DNA from: Microlunatus soli
Lineage (GTDB): Bacteria > Actinomycetota > Actinomycetes > Propionibacteriales > Propionibacteriaceae
Reading direction: 5' to 3'
Assembly (NCBI RefSeq): GCF_900105385.1
Contig: NZ_LT629772.1
Coordinates: 4,464,001-4,528,000, forward strand
Length of the DNA: 64,000 bases
Below are positions 34,950-43,192 of this stretch, piece by piece. The notes beneath the pieces are model-generated. The model worked only from the letters and a program-made list of their open reading frames with translations. It ran no database searches and was not told the DNA's origin. The first letter of the stretch is position 1. Each line of letters starts with the position of its first letter. The position numbers and the translations under genes are program-made.

Positions 34950-36493
34950 CCCCCGATGGTACGAACAACCCCGGCGGCATCATCAACCCCGGCGACGGGG
35001 CGCCACTGCTGGAGGTCCGCGGCGTCTCCAAGCGGTACGGCGAGGCGTGGGCTCTGCATCCCTTGGACCTGACGATCACCGAGGGATCGATCCACGGCCT
35101 GCTCGGCAAGAACGGCGCCGGCAAATCGACGCTGATGGGGATCATCGCCGGCTCGATCACCCCGACCTCGGGCCAGGTGATCTTCCGTGGACAGGACATC
35201 ACCGGCAGCAGCCTCGCGGCCCGCCGCCGGCTGGGGATCCGACTGCTGCCGCAACATGCGGAGATCATGCCCAATCTGTCGGTGGCGGAGAATCTGCTCA
35301 CCCCGGACTACAACGGCGCCGCCTGGGTCAACTGGCGCGACGTCCGTGCGCGGGCCGCAGAGCTGCTGCAGCGGTACGACCTGGTCATCCCGCCCGATGT
35401 ACCGGCCGGAAGTCTCGCACTGCCCGACCAACGCAAGCTGGGGATCGTGAAAACCCTTGCTGGCAACGGACAACTCGCCATGTTGGACGAGCCGACCACG
35501 GCTCTCAGTCAAGCCGAGCGGGTGTCCCTGTTCGACTGGATGCGGGACCTGAACGCCGGCGGCCAGACCTTCGTCTACATCTCCCACTTCAACAACGAGA
35601 TCCAGGCGGTGTGCGACGAATACACCATCCTGCGCGATGCCCAACGGGTGGCGTCCGGCGCACAGGTCAAGCAGCTGAGCAGCGCGCAGCTGTCGGAGCT
35701 GGTCGTCGGGTCGGAGGTCACCGAGTTCCGCCGCGATTCCGGTCGGGTCGGTGACGTCGTCCTGGAGGTCGACGGATTGACCAGCGACGGTGTCGGGCCG
35801 GTCTCGCTGACCGTCCGGGCCGGTGAGATCGTCGGATTCATCGGGCTGCCCGGGTCCGGTTCGCAGGAGACCGCACGGACGATCGCCGGTCTCCGGCCGC
35901 CCCGGTCCGGGTCGGTGACGGTCGACGGCCGCACCGTCCGATGTCGGTCGGTGCAGTCCGCCGTGCGCGGCGGCATCGCCTATCTGACGCCGGACCGGAT
36001 CGGGGAAGGGCTGGTCGGTCCGCTGTCGGTGCAGGAAAGCATGCACATCGGCGCTTGGCCGACCCGGCACGGGTTTCTCGATCTGTCCGACATGCGGCGG
36101 GTCTTCGAACGGTATCGCGACTCGTTGTCGTTGCGGGTGCACCGACCGCAGCAACCGGTCTCCGAACTGTCCGGCGGCAACCAGCAGAAGGTGCTGATCG
36201 GACGACTGCTCGCCCTGCAGCCCAAGGTGCTGATCCTCGACGAGCCGACCCTGGGCATCGACGTCGGAACCAAGGAGGAGGTGCACCGGCTGGTCGACGA
36301 ACTGACCGATCACGGGCTGGCGGTGATCATGCTGGCCTACGACACCGACGAGCTGGTCCGGGTCGTCGACCGCGCCGTCGCCTTCGCCGACGGCAGCATC
36401 TCCGGGGAACTGGCCGGGGATCGACTCAGTGTCGAAAACGTCCTGGATGCCCTGGCACACAAGGAATCCACCTACACCGGGAGCGTGAAGTGA
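34946..36493 (+). CDS. Ribose-type ABC transporter ATPase, two NBDs
   Basis: 515-residue RbsA/XylG-like ATPase with two nucleotide-binding domains. The first has an intact Walker A (GLLGKNGAGKSTLM) and Walker B (LAMLDEPTTA) but a decayed signature (LALPDQRK in place of LSxGxxQ). The second has a decayed Walker A (GLPGSGSQETAR) and an intact signature LSGGNQQKVLIGR and Walker B LILDEPTLGID. Such asymmetry is known in this family, where one composite site does the hydrolysis, but the first-domain signature is more degenerate than usual. It overlaps the binding protein gene by ATGA and the permease gene by GTGA. Confidence 0.92.
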   Translation: MTPDGTNNPGGIINPGDGAPLLEVRGVSKRYGEAWALHPLDLTITEGSIHGLLGKNGAGKSTLMGIIAGSITPTSGQVIFRGQDITGSSLAARRRLGIRLLPQHAEIMPNLSVAENLLTPDYNGAAWVNWRDVRARAAELLQRYDLVIPPDVPAGSLALPDQRKLGIVKTLAGNGQLAMLDEPTTALSQAERVSLFDWMRDLNAGGQTFVYISHFNNEIQAVCDEYTILRDAQRVASGAQVKQLSSAQLSELVVGSEVTEFRRDSGRVGDVVLEVDGLTSDGVGPVSLTVRAGEIVGFIGLPGSGSQETARTIAGLRPPRSGSVTVDGRTVRCRSVQSAVRGGIAYLTPDRIGEGLVGPLSVQESMHIGAWPTRHGFLDLSDMRRVFERYRDSLSLRVHRPQQPVSELSGGNQQKVLIGRLLALQPKVLILDEPTLGIDVGTKEEVHRLVDELTDHGLAVIMLAYDTDELVRVVDRAVAFADGSISGELAGDRLSVENVLDALAHKESTYTGSVK

Positions 36494-37551
36494 TCAGCCC
36501 CTCAGCGTCGCAGACAGCGTCCGGCGCGGCTCCGGAGTCCGTTTCGCCGGACCCAGGAGGACCGACCGGCACCACGCCGACCGGACCGACCCGATCGGGC
36601 AGCAGCACTCGGGTCATCAATCTGCTGCTGAACAACGTCGTCTGGTTGTTGTTGATCGTCTTCGCGATCATCGCCAACGTCATCAACCCGTTCTTCCTGA
36701 CCATTCCCAATCTTCAGAACATCCTTGTCCAGGCGACAAGTCTGGCCGCACTCGCGCTGGCTCTGGCGGTGACGCTGCTGCTCGGGGAGATCGACCTCTC
36801 GGTGGTCGGCATCCTCGGCGTCAGCGGTGCGGTCGGCGCCGTACTCGTCCAACACGGTGTCCCGGGCGGGCTCGCCATTCTGGTGGTGCTCGCGCTCGGC
36901 GCGCTGATCGGTCTGGTGAACGGCTTCTGCATCTCCTACCTGCGGATGAACTCGCTGATCGAGACACTGGCGATGGGACTGGCGCTGGGCGGTGCCGTGC
37001 TGGCGATCACCCGAGGTCAGACGATCACCATCGATTCGCCGGCCTATCTGTGGATCGGGCAGGGACTGATCGGCGGTTGGCCGGTGATGCCGATCGCGCT
37101 GGTGCTGCTCTTCGTGATCATGGGAGTGATCTTCTCCCGGACCCGATGGGGCCGTCGGCTCTACGCCACCGGTGGCAACCCGCGGGCGGCGTACGCGTCG
37201 GGCATCAATGTCAAGCGGGTGAAGCTGCAGGCCTTCGTGGTGTCCGGGCTGCTCGCCGGGGTTGCCGGCTGGCTGACGACCGCCTACCTCGCCGGTGTCA
37301 ACGCGACTGTCGGCAGCAACAATCTGTTGTTGTATGCGATCGCTGCCCCGGTGATCGGCGGCGTGTCGTTGTTCGGTGGCCGAGGCAACATCATCGGCAT
37401 GCTCGGCGGCACGCTGTTGCTGACAGTGGTCCAGGTCGGTCTGCAGATCATCAACATCTCCGCCTACTACGTTGCCATCGTCGGTGGCGTGATGATCTTC
37501 CTCGCGGTCGTCGTCGACACCGTACGGGTGCGGCATCAGGAACCGACCTGA
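36490..37551 (+). CDS. Ribose-type ABC transporter permease
   Basis: 353-residue RbsC/XylH-like permease with 8 to 10 spans after a Pro/Ser/Thr/Gly-rich cytoplasmic N-terminus of about 40 residues. Family segments include GEIDLSVVGILGVSG, GLVNGFCISYLRMNSLIETLAMG, RTRWGRRLYATGGNPRAAYASGI and GGVSLFGGRGNIIGMLGG. The GTG at 36490 overlaps the ATPase stop (GTGA). With the two preceding genes it completes a high-affinity monosaccharide importer. Confidence 0.92.
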   Translation: MISPSASQTASGAAPESVSPDPGGPTGTTPTGPTRSGSSTRVINLLLNNVVWLLLIVFAIIANVINPFFLTIPNLQNILVQATSLAALALALAVTLLLGEIDLSVVGILGVSGAVGAVLVQHGVPGGLAILVVLALGALIGLVNGFCISYLRMNSLIETLAMGLALGGAVLAITRGQTITIDSPAYLWIGQGLIGGWPVMPIALVLLFVIMGVIFSRTRWGRRLYATGGNPRAAYASGINVKRVKLQAFVVSGLLAGVAGWLTTAYLAGVNATVGSNNLLLYAIAAPVIGGVSLFGGRGNIIGMLGGTLLLTVVQVGLQIINISAYYVAIVGGVMIFLAVVVDTVRVRHQEPT

Positions 37552-37610
37552 CCGGCTGGCACGATGAACACCGACCGGAACAGCATCCGACGGGTTGTAG
37601 GAGGCGCGGC

Positions 37611-38330
37611 GTGGCGACTGACTTTTCCGACCAGGTGATCGCGGTCACCGGTGCAGCAGGAGGTATCGGGCAGGCGATCTGCCGACGGCTGGCCGACGAC
37701 GGAGCGACCGTCTACGCCTTGGACACCCATGCCGGCGTTCACGGCATCCCGGTCGAGATCGACGTGACCTCCGCGGAGTCGCTGGGCGCGGCCCGGGATC
37801 GAGTGTTGGCCGAGGCAGGGAAGGTCGACGGAGTCGTCGCTGCGGCCGGCATCGTCGAGGACGACGTCGCCGCAGAACAGATGTCGGCCGGTCAGTTCCG
37901 CGCCGTGATCGAGGTCAATCTCGTCGGCGTGTTTCTGACCTGCCAGGCCTTCGGGCAGCCGATGCTGCGGGCCGGCAGCGGCAGTGTCGTCGCGATCTCC
38001 TCGATGAGCGGCAACCACGTGGTCAACACGCCGCAGGACCAATGTGCCTACAACGCGTCCAAGGCCGGAGTCAGCGCGCTGGTCCGATCCCTGGCCGCGG
38101 AGTGGGGGCCACGCGGGGTCCGGGTGAACGCGATCGCGCCGGGTTATGTCGACACCCCGTTGCTGGCGGCCAAGAAGCACCAGTTCGCCCAATGGCTTCA
38201 GGCCACTCCGGCCGGTCGGATGGCGCGACCGGAGGAGGTGGCCGCCACCGCTGCCTTCCTGCTCGGCGACGAATCTGCGTTCTACTGCGGCAGTGAACTG
38301 CTGATGGACGGCGGCTACAGCCTGCGCTGA
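37611..38330 (+). CDS. SDR family oxidoreductase
   Basis: Classical short-chain dehydrogenase of 239 residues. TGAAGGIG nucleotide site near residue 12, AAAG in place of NNAG, catalytic Ser in VAISSMSG, Tyr and Lys in YNASKAG near residue 147, and APGYVDTPL and MDGGYSL at the end. AGGAGG lies 6 bases before the GTG. It follows the importer genes by 59 bases and probably oxidises the imported sugar or polyol, the usual first step in such clusters (inference). Confidence 0.9.
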   Translation: MATDFSDQVIAVTGAAGGIGQAICRRLADDGATVYALDTHAGVHGIPVEIDVTSAESLGAARDRVLAEAGKVDGVVAAAGIVEDDVAAEQMSAGQFRAVIEVNLVGVFLTCQAFGQPMLRAGSGSVVAISSMSGNHVVNTPQDQCAYNASKAGVSALVRSLAAEWGPRGVRVNAIAPGYVDTPLLAAKKHQFAQWLQATPAGRMARPEEVAATAAFLLGDESAFYCGSELLMDGGYSLR

Positions 38331-38406
38331 CCGCTTCTCGGTCGCCCCCGTCAGGAGCCTGACATGAGGGCTGTGTAACCTCCTGATCGATGCGGTGAGG
38401 AGGGGC

Positions 38407-38859
38407 ATGGCAGAGCGATCGAACGATGCAGGCGACGACGCGCAGGATCACATCGCCTACCAGACGCGGCGGTTGCAGCAGGTGTTGCGGCGAACCGGCG
38501 ACGCGGCGCTGCAGACCACCGGGCTGACCCTGGCGCAGTACACCGTGCTGCAGGCCATCGCCCGGACACCGGACGTGTCCTCGGCCCAGATCGCGCGGGA
38601 CTGCAACGTCAGCCGGCAGTCGCTGCAGGAGTTGATGCGGGTGCTCCGCAGCAGCGGCTACGTCCGGGTGGTCGAGCAATCGGGCAAGGGCCGCGCGCTG
38701 CCGATCAGGATCACCCCGGAGGGGCGCAAGGTGCTGCGGAAGGCCGACCGTGCGGTGGGCCGGGTCGAGGATCGGATGATCGCCGGAATCAGCGAGGCCG
38801 AGGTGGCCCGAGTAGTGGAGTTGCTGCGCCGCTGCGCGCGCAACGTCGAAGCCATCTGA
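38407..38859 (+). CDS. MarR family transcriptional regulator
   Basis: 150-residue winged-helix regulator. The recognition segment TPDVSSAQIARDCNVSRQSLQELMRVL lies across residues 58-85, followed by the wing SGYVRVVEQSGKGRALPIRIT and a C-terminal dimer helix (AEVARVVELLRRCARNV). GGAGG upstream of the ATG. No obviously linked target gene: the SDR ends 77 bases upstream and the RDD protein gene downstream has its own promoter. Confidence 0.88.
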   Translation: MAERSNDAGDDAQDHIAYQTRRLQQVLRRTGDAALQTTGLTLAQYTVLQAIARTPDVSSAQIARDCNVSRQSLQELMRVLRSSGYVRVVEQSGKGRALPIRITPEGRKVLRKADRAVGRVEDRMIAGISEAEVARVVELLRRCARNVEAI

Positions 38860-38879
38860 CGTCGGTCGGCGGTCCCGAC

Positions 38880-38885
38880 TACCCT
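38880..38885 (+). promoter_or_regulatory. -10 element (TACCCT) of leaderless RDD gene
   Basis: TACCCT, 7 bases before the GTG at 38893; CTGACG 18 bases upstream is a possible weak -35. Confidence 0.5.
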
Positions 38886-38892
38886 GGACACC

Positions 38893-39762
38893 GTGAGTGA
38901 CATTCCGATCGGTTCCCCGCCCGCTCCTCCGGGTCGGCATGCCGCGCCCCGCGGCTGGTATCCGGATCCGGTCGACGGCTCTCGGGAACGCTACTGGGAC
39001 GGCTGGGGTTGGTCCCGCAATACGCGTGAGGTGGCGGCGAACGGGCCGGCAGGCGCCGGCCCCACCGGCGCACCCGGCTTCCAGCCGCACGGCTTCCAGC
39101 AGCAACAGGGGTATCAGCAGCAGGGTTACCAGCAACAGGGTTACCAGCAACAGGGTTACCAGCAGGGCCAGCCGCAGCCGTTGCCGTCCTATCCCGGTGC
39201 GGCAGCGCAGGCTGTCGCTGGTCCGCAGACCGCCGACGGCGTACCGCTGGCGGGTTGGGGCTGGCGGTTCCTGTCCGGATTGATCGATCTGATCATCGTC
39301 TCGATCGTCGGCTCGATCCTCGCTCTGCCGGTGTCTCTGCAGTCGTTGCCGGCGATCTCGCGATACTTCAGCCAGGCGGTCGCCGATGCCGAGGCCGGCC
39401 GGATGACACCGACACTGACCGCGCAGGAGTTGTTCAGCACCAACCAACAGATCCTGATGAGCGCGATCACGGTCGTCGTGGGGCTGTTGTACTTCGTTCT
39501 GCTGTGGCGGTTTCGGGGCGCGACGCTGGGACAGTCGATCTGCGGGCTGCGGGTGGTACCGGACGGTCAGGGGCGCAACACCGAACGGTTGCCCTGGCCG
39601 CAGGCGGTCATCCGGGCGTTGGTCTGGAGTGTCCCGTTCACTGCCGGGACGGCGATGCTGTTGCTGTTCGGAGCGCTCAATTCGCTGTTCCCGCTGTGGA
39701 ACGCCAAGCGTCAGGCGATCCATGACATCGCCGCCAAGACCCAGCTGATCAAGATCAGGTGA
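38893..39762 (+). CDS. DUF2510 and RDD domain membrane protein
   Basis: 289 residues. An N-terminal DUF2510 motif (GWYPDPVDGSRERYWDGWGW) is followed by a Gln/Gly/Tyr-rich linker with four QQQGY repeats, then an RDD transmembrane domain from about residue 115 (GWGWRFLSGLIDLIIVSIVG, LWRFRGATLGQSICGLRVV, WNAKRQAIHDIAAKT). RDD proteins are membrane proteins of mostly unknown role, some implicated in ion transport. The 3' end overlaps the convergent gene by 8 bases. Confidence 0.85.
   Translation: MSDIPIGSPPAPPGRHAAPRGWYPDPVDGSRERYWDGWGWSRNTREVAANGPAGAGPTGAPGFQPHGFQQQQGYQQQGYQQQGYQQQGYQQGQPQPLPSYPGAAAQAVAGPQTADGVPLAGWGWRFLSGLIDLIIVSIVGSILALPVSLQSLPAISRYFSQAVADAEAGRMTPTLTAQELFSTNQQILMSAITVVVGLLYFVLLWRFRGATLGQSICGLRVVPDGQGRNTERLPWPQAVIRALVWSVPFTAGTAMLLLFGALNSLFPLWNAKRQAIHDIAAKTQLIKIR
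39100..39159 (+). repeat. 15-base tandem repeat in RDD gene linker
   Basis: Four units of CAGCAACAGGGTTAC (the first two with changes), each encoding QQQGY, inside the disordered linker. Units 3 and 4 are identical, so copy number may vary. Confidence 0.85.
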
Positions 39763-40501
39763 GGATGCCCCAGCGGGTCAGCTGATCCAGCAGGGCAGCG
39801 GGGTCGGGGACCCGGACGGCGGTCAGTCGGCGCCGGACCCGGCCGATCCGTTGATCATCCCAGCCGGCAATCTCACCGGCAGCGGCCGGAGCATCGTTCC
39901 CGGCCAGCAGGACCCGGGCGTCGGCCGGGTCGGCGCCGTCGATGATCGCGTCCAGGGCGATGATCAGCCCGACCAGGCGGACCGGATCGTCGAGTGCCAC
40001 GGCGCACGCCAGGTCGGCCTCGACGAAGGTGCTGAGTTGAGCAGCCAGGTCGCCGTCGGCGGATGGATCGGTCGCCGACAGCAGACCCTGCAGTTCCTCG
40101 GACTCCGCCTCGGCGACGGCGTCGTCATAACCCGTGCAGCGGAAGGGGATCGCGACCCGGATCACGATCTCGGGATCGAGTTCCCGGGCGGCGGCCGCGA
40201 TCCGGGCGATGTTGCCCACCGGATCCTGGGGATCACGGACCACGTTGTCGACGCCGGCGATCCGCAACCGCTGCGGATGCCGCCCGGCCACGGCGACCAG
40301 TCCGCCCGCCCCGCCGGTGTTGATCACCGTCACCGGCAGTTCGGCGGACGCGGCGCGGTCCAGAGCCATCAGTTCCTGATCGGGCACCAGCAGCGCCCCG
40401 AGCAAGGCACCGTGCGGGCCGGATCGCAGCTCCTGAATCTCGGACACGGTGGTCACCGGCTGAGCCGACGCCGGGTCGATCAATCCGCTGAAGAGCCTCA
40501 T
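39755..40501 (-). CDS. Hypothetical protein
   Basis: 248 residues that I do not recognise. It is rich in Ala, Asp and Leu with no signal peptide or membrane span. INTGGAGGLVAVAGRHP in the first third and IVIRVAIPFRCTGYDDAVAEAE in the middle are the most distinctive stretches, and repeated hydrophobic strands such as ELPVTVIN and LRIAGVDNVV suggest an alpha/beta or barrel fold. Coding is supported by the -10 element 7 bases before its ATG and by gene-like codon use. It is divergent from the MmcQ gene and converges on the RDD gene. Confidence 0.65.
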   Translation of the reverse strand: MRLFSGLIDPASAQPVTTVSEIQELRSGPHGALLGALLVPDQELMALDRAASAELPVTVINTGGAGGLVAVAGRHPQRLRIAGVDNVVRDPQDPVGNIARIAAAARELDPEIVIRVAIPFRCTGYDDAVAEAESEELQGLLSATDPSADGDLAAQLSTFVEADLACAVALDDPVRLVGLIIALDAIIDGADPADARVLLAGNDAPAAAGEIAGWDDQRIGRVRRRLTAVRVPDPAALLDQLTRWGILT

Positions 40502-40508
40502 CCTCAGC

Positions 40509-40514
40509 AGGGTA
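40509..40514 (-). promoter_or_regulatory. -10 element (TACCCT) of leaderless hypothetical gene
   Basis: TACCCT on the minus strand, 7 bases before the ATG at 40501; same hexamer as for the RDD gene. Confidence 0.5.
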
Positions 40515-40586
40515 GTCCAGCGGTCCGTCGGCCTGGCCTGTGGTAGATCTGAGTGATCGGCGGACGACGACGATCAGGAGCGCGAG

Positions 40587-40979
40587 ATGGCGGACTGGAC
40601 CCAGGCCGATGCCGACCGCGAGTTGGCGAAGGTCCGGCGTGCTTGCCGGGATCTCCCCGAGATGACCGAACGGCCCAGCCACGGCGGCCCCGGATTCTTC
40701 GTCCGGGACAAGAAACTGTTCGTGATGTTCCTCGATGATCATCACGGCGACGGCCGGCTGGCGATCTGGTGCGCCGCGCCCGAGGGTGTCCAGCAGGAGA
40801 TGATCGACACCGAGCCCGAACGCTTCTTCCGGCCGCCCTATGTCGGCCATCGTGGCTGGCTCGGGGTGCACCTGCGCGAGGTCGATCAGGGCGAGCTGGA
40901 CCGGATCGCCGAAGAGGCCTACCGGAGCGTCGCGCCGAAGGCCCTGATCAAGCAGTTGGACGCGGCAACGCCGAGCTGA
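40587..40979 (+). CDS. MmcQ/YjbR family protein
   Basis: 130-residue member of the MmcQ/YjbR family, small alpha/beta proteins with a DNA-binding-like double-wing fold and no settled function. Family features are GGPGFFVRDKKLFVMFLDDH, AIWCAAPEGVQQEMIDTEPERFF, GHRGWLGVHL and the final SVAPKALIKQLDA. The ATG has AGGAG 6 to 8 bases upstream. It stands alone between the divergent hypothetical gene and convergent pncA. Confidence 0.85.
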   Translation: MADWTQADADRELAKVRRACRDLPEMTERPSHGGPGFFVRDKKLFVMFLDDHHGDGRLAIWCAAPEGVQQEMIDTEPERFFRPPYVGHRGWLGVHLREVDQGELDRIAEEAYRSVAPKALIKQLDAATPS

Positions 40980-40997
40980 GCGGACAGCAGTCCCGGA

Positions 40998-41561
40998 TCA
41001 CAGCTCGCCTTCGGTGGCCACCCCGGCCTCGGCCAGCTCGGCATAGGTCTGTTCGATCCGTTCCGGAGCCACGGCGGCGGTGAGATCCAGCCGTACGGTG
41101 GTGGTGAAGCCCGCCTTCACGGCATCCAGGGCGGTGGCCCGGACGCAATGGTCGGTGGCGATGCCGACCACGTCGCAGCTGTCGACCCGATGATCGGCAA
41201 GCCAAGCCTGCAACGTTTTCCCGTCCTTGTCCCGACCCTCGAAGCCGGAGTAGGCGGCCTCGTACTCTCCCTTGTCGAAGACCGAGCCGAAGTCGGAAAA
41301 GGTCAGTTGATCATGAAACTCGACACCGTCGGTGCCGACCACGCAGTGCGGCGGCCAGCTGTCGACGAAGTCGGGATGGTCGGAGAAGTGGGATCCGGGG
41401 TCGATGTGATGATCACGGGTGGCGACCACCACGTCGTAGCCGTGATCACCGTCGAGCAGTTGGCTGATCCGGGCCGCCGTGGCGGCTCCGCCGGTGACGG
41501 CCAGTGAACCGCCCTCGCAGAAGTCCTTCTGGACGTCGACGACGATCAAAGCATGGGTCAT
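40998..41561 (-). CDS. pncA: Nicotinamidase
   Basis: Deamidates nicotinamide to nicotinate in the NAD salvage pathway. 187 residues of the isochorismatase-like hydrolase fold. The catalytic triad is visible: Asp in VDVQKDF, Lys in VFDKGEYEA and Cys in ATDHCVRATALDA; HIDPGSHFSDHPDF supplies the metal-binding Asp and His. The ATG at 41561 has GAGG at a 9-base spacing; a TTG two codons upstream is less likely. pncB, the next enzyme, is encoded immediately upstream on the same strand (gap 27 bases), so they probably form an operon. Confidence 0.95.
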   Translation of the reverse strand: MTHALIVVDVQKDFCEGGSLAVTGGAATAARISQLLDGDHGYDVVVATRDHHIDPGSHFSDHPDFVDSWPPHCVVGTDGVEFHDQLTFSDFGSVFDKGEYEAAYSGFEGRDKDGKTLQAWLADHRVDSCDVVGIATDHCVRATALDAVKAGFTTTVRLDLTAAVAPERIEQTYAELAEAGVATEGEL

Positions 41562-41588
41562 GATCAACTTCCTCTCGAGGTCCTGTGC

Positions 41589-42947
41589 TCAGACGAAGAC
41601 GGTCTCCAACACCGGTTCGCCGCGCGACATCTTCGATGCCGCCAACGGCAGCTCGGCGAAGGCCTTGCGATGGCGTTCCCGGGCAGCGGCCAGCGGTTCC
41701 CGACCGACGATCTCACCGTCGGTGACCAACGGGACCAGCAGATCGCGGCCGGACTCGACGGTGGGTTCCTTGTCGATCCCGATCACCTCCGCGTCGGCGA
41801 CGCCGCGTGAATCGTAGCTGCGGACGGCATACTTGCGGCCGCCGATCGTCGCCTTGGACGCGCTCTTCTTGGCGACGTGGATCATCGGCGCATCCGGTTC
41901 GTCGGAGGTGGCTCGGGCGACCATCTTGTAGACGAATCCGCAGGTCGGATGCCCGGATCCGGTGACCAACGCGGTGCCGACGCCGTAGCCGTCGACCGGG
42001 GCACCGGAGAGCGCCGCGATCTGCCACTCGTCCAGGTCGCTGGTCACGATGATCTTGGTGTGGATCGCGCCCAGCGAGTCCAGCAGGCTGCGGACGTGCT
42101 TGGCCTGGACCGGAAGGTCGCCGGAGTCCAGCCGGACCGATCCGATCTTGCCGCCGGTCAGCTCGACCGCGGTCCGGACCGCCTCGTCGACGTCGTAGGT
42201 GTCGACCAACAGGGTGGTGTCCTCGCCGAGCGCGGCGATCTGCGCGGTGAAGGCATCGCGTTCGTTGTCGTGCAGCAGCGTGAAGGCGTGTGCCGCGGTG
42301 CCGATGGTCGGCACCCCGTAGCGTCGGCCGGCCTCCAACGAGGACGTGCCGTCGAAGCCGGCGATGTAGGCGGCCCGAGCGGCGGCGACCGCGGACAGCT
42401 CCTGGGTCCGCCGCGCACCCATCTCCAGGCAGGGTCGACCGTCGGCCACCGCGGTCATCCGGGAGGCTGCCGACGCGATCGCCGAATCGTGGTTGTAGAT
42501 GCTGAGCAGCACCGTCTCCAGCAGCACGGCCTCGGCGAAGGTGCTCTCGACGACCATCAACGGTGAGCCGGGGAAGAACATCTCGCCCTCGGCGTACCCC
42601 CAGATCTGGCCGCTGAAGCGGAAGTCGGCGAGCCAGTCGGCGGTCTGCTGATCGACGATCCCGCGGTCCAGCAGGAACTGCCGGCTCTCGTCGTCGAACC
42701 GGAAGTGCGACAGCGCCCGCAGCGCGCGCCCGACACCGGCGACCACGCCGTAGCGGCGGCCGTCGGGCAACTTGCGCGGGAAGAGTTCGAAAACGCAGCG
42801 TCGGTCGGCCGTCCCGGACTGGAACGCCGCCCGCAGCATGGTGAGCTCGTAGTGGTCGGTCAGCAGTGCCGTGGTGGGCACCTCGCTGGGGCCCCAGGGC
42901 TCGCCGACCGTCGTCGCCGGGTCGGCCATCGCCGGATTCGCAGTCAC
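41589..42947 (-). CDS. pncB: Nicotinate phosphoribosyltransferase
   Basis: Converts nicotinate and PRPP to nicotinate mononucleotide, the step after PncA. 452 residues with the family N-terminus LLTDHYELTMLRAAFQSG, the His-containing IYNHDSAIASAASRM, GTAAHAFTLLHDNE, and the PRPP/phosphate segment VRLDSGDLPVQAKHVRSLLD. The GTG at 42947 (VTANPAMADP) is set by TAAGCT 7 bases upstream rather than by an upstream in-frame start that would run through a mobile element. The pncB–clpS divergent arrangement is the same as in Mycobacterium tuberculosis. Confidence 0.95.
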   Translation of the reverse strand: MTANPAMADPATTVGEPWGPSEVPTTALLTDHYELTMLRAAFQSGTADRRCVFELFPRKLPDGRRYGVVAGVGRALRALSHFRFDDESRQFLLDRGIVDQQTADWLADFRFSGQIWGYAEGEMFFPGSPLMVVESTFAEAVLLETVLLSIYNHDSAIASAASRMTAVADGRPCLEMGARRTQELSAVAAARAAYIAGFDGTSSLEAGRRYGVPTIGTAAHAFTLLHDNERDAFTAQIAALGEDTTLLVDTYDVDEAVRTAVELTGGKIGSVRLDSGDLPVQAKHVRSLLDSLGAIHTKIIVTSDLDEWQIAALSGAPVDGYGVGTALVTGSGHPTCGFVYKMVARATSDEPDAPMIHVAKKSASKATIGGRKYAVRSYDSRGVADAEVIGIDKEPTVESGRDLLVPLVTDGEIVGREPLAAARERHRKAFAELPLAASKMSRGEPVLETVFV

Positions 42948-42954
42948 ACCGCAG

Positions 42955-42960
42955 AGCTTA
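42955..42960 (-). promoter_or_regulatory. -10 element (TAAGCT) of leaderless pncB at a MITE edge
   Basis: TAAGCT, 7 bases before the GTG at 42947. Its first two bases are the TA flank of the MITE-like element, so sequence upstream of the -10, including any -35, lies within the element. Confidence 0.5.
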
Positions 42961-43119
42961 GGGCGTGTCTCCTTATTCGTGCGGGGCTGCGCGGCACGCG
43001 GTCGGCACCTCGCCGTGGCCGGACTCGGTCGACATATCCCGATATGCCTCCCTCGCCGGCGACGCCGAGGCACTCGACCGCGCACCTGCTCGCTCCAACC
43101 CGAGTAAGGAGACACACCC
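42961..43119. mobile_element. MITE-like element with TA target duplication
   Basis: 159 bases bounded by imperfect terminal inverted repeats, GGGCGTGTCTCCTTATTCG on the left and, reading inward from the right, GGGTGTGTCTCCTTACTCG, flanked by TA on both sides (42959-42960 and 43120-43121). The interior continues as a weaker inverted repeat with a central palindrome CATATCCCGATATG near 43034. No coding capacity. The TA flanks and short length fit a non-autonomous relative of IS630/Tc1-mariner elements. Confidence 0.65.
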
Positions 43120-43179
43120 TAGGACGTCACCAGGGCGCTCCTCGGGTGCGGCTGTTTCCGTCGCGGGATCCCGGTTTGT

Positions 43180-43185
43180 CACAAT
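43180..43185 (+). promoter_or_regulatory. Likely -10 (CACAAT) of leaderless clpS
   Basis: CACAAT, 7 bases before the ATG at 43193; differs from TANNNT only in the first base. Confidence 0.4.
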
Positions 43186-43192
43186 GGGCTGC

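Noticed and set aside
39100..39159. CRISPR-like array
   Set aside because: The 15-base units are contiguous, in frame and have no spacers; it is a protein repeat.
42961..43119. An upstream in-frame extension of pncB through this segment
   Set aside because: The -10 element 7 bases before GTG 42947 and the inverted-repeat structure of the segment show it is a mobile element rather than coding sequence.
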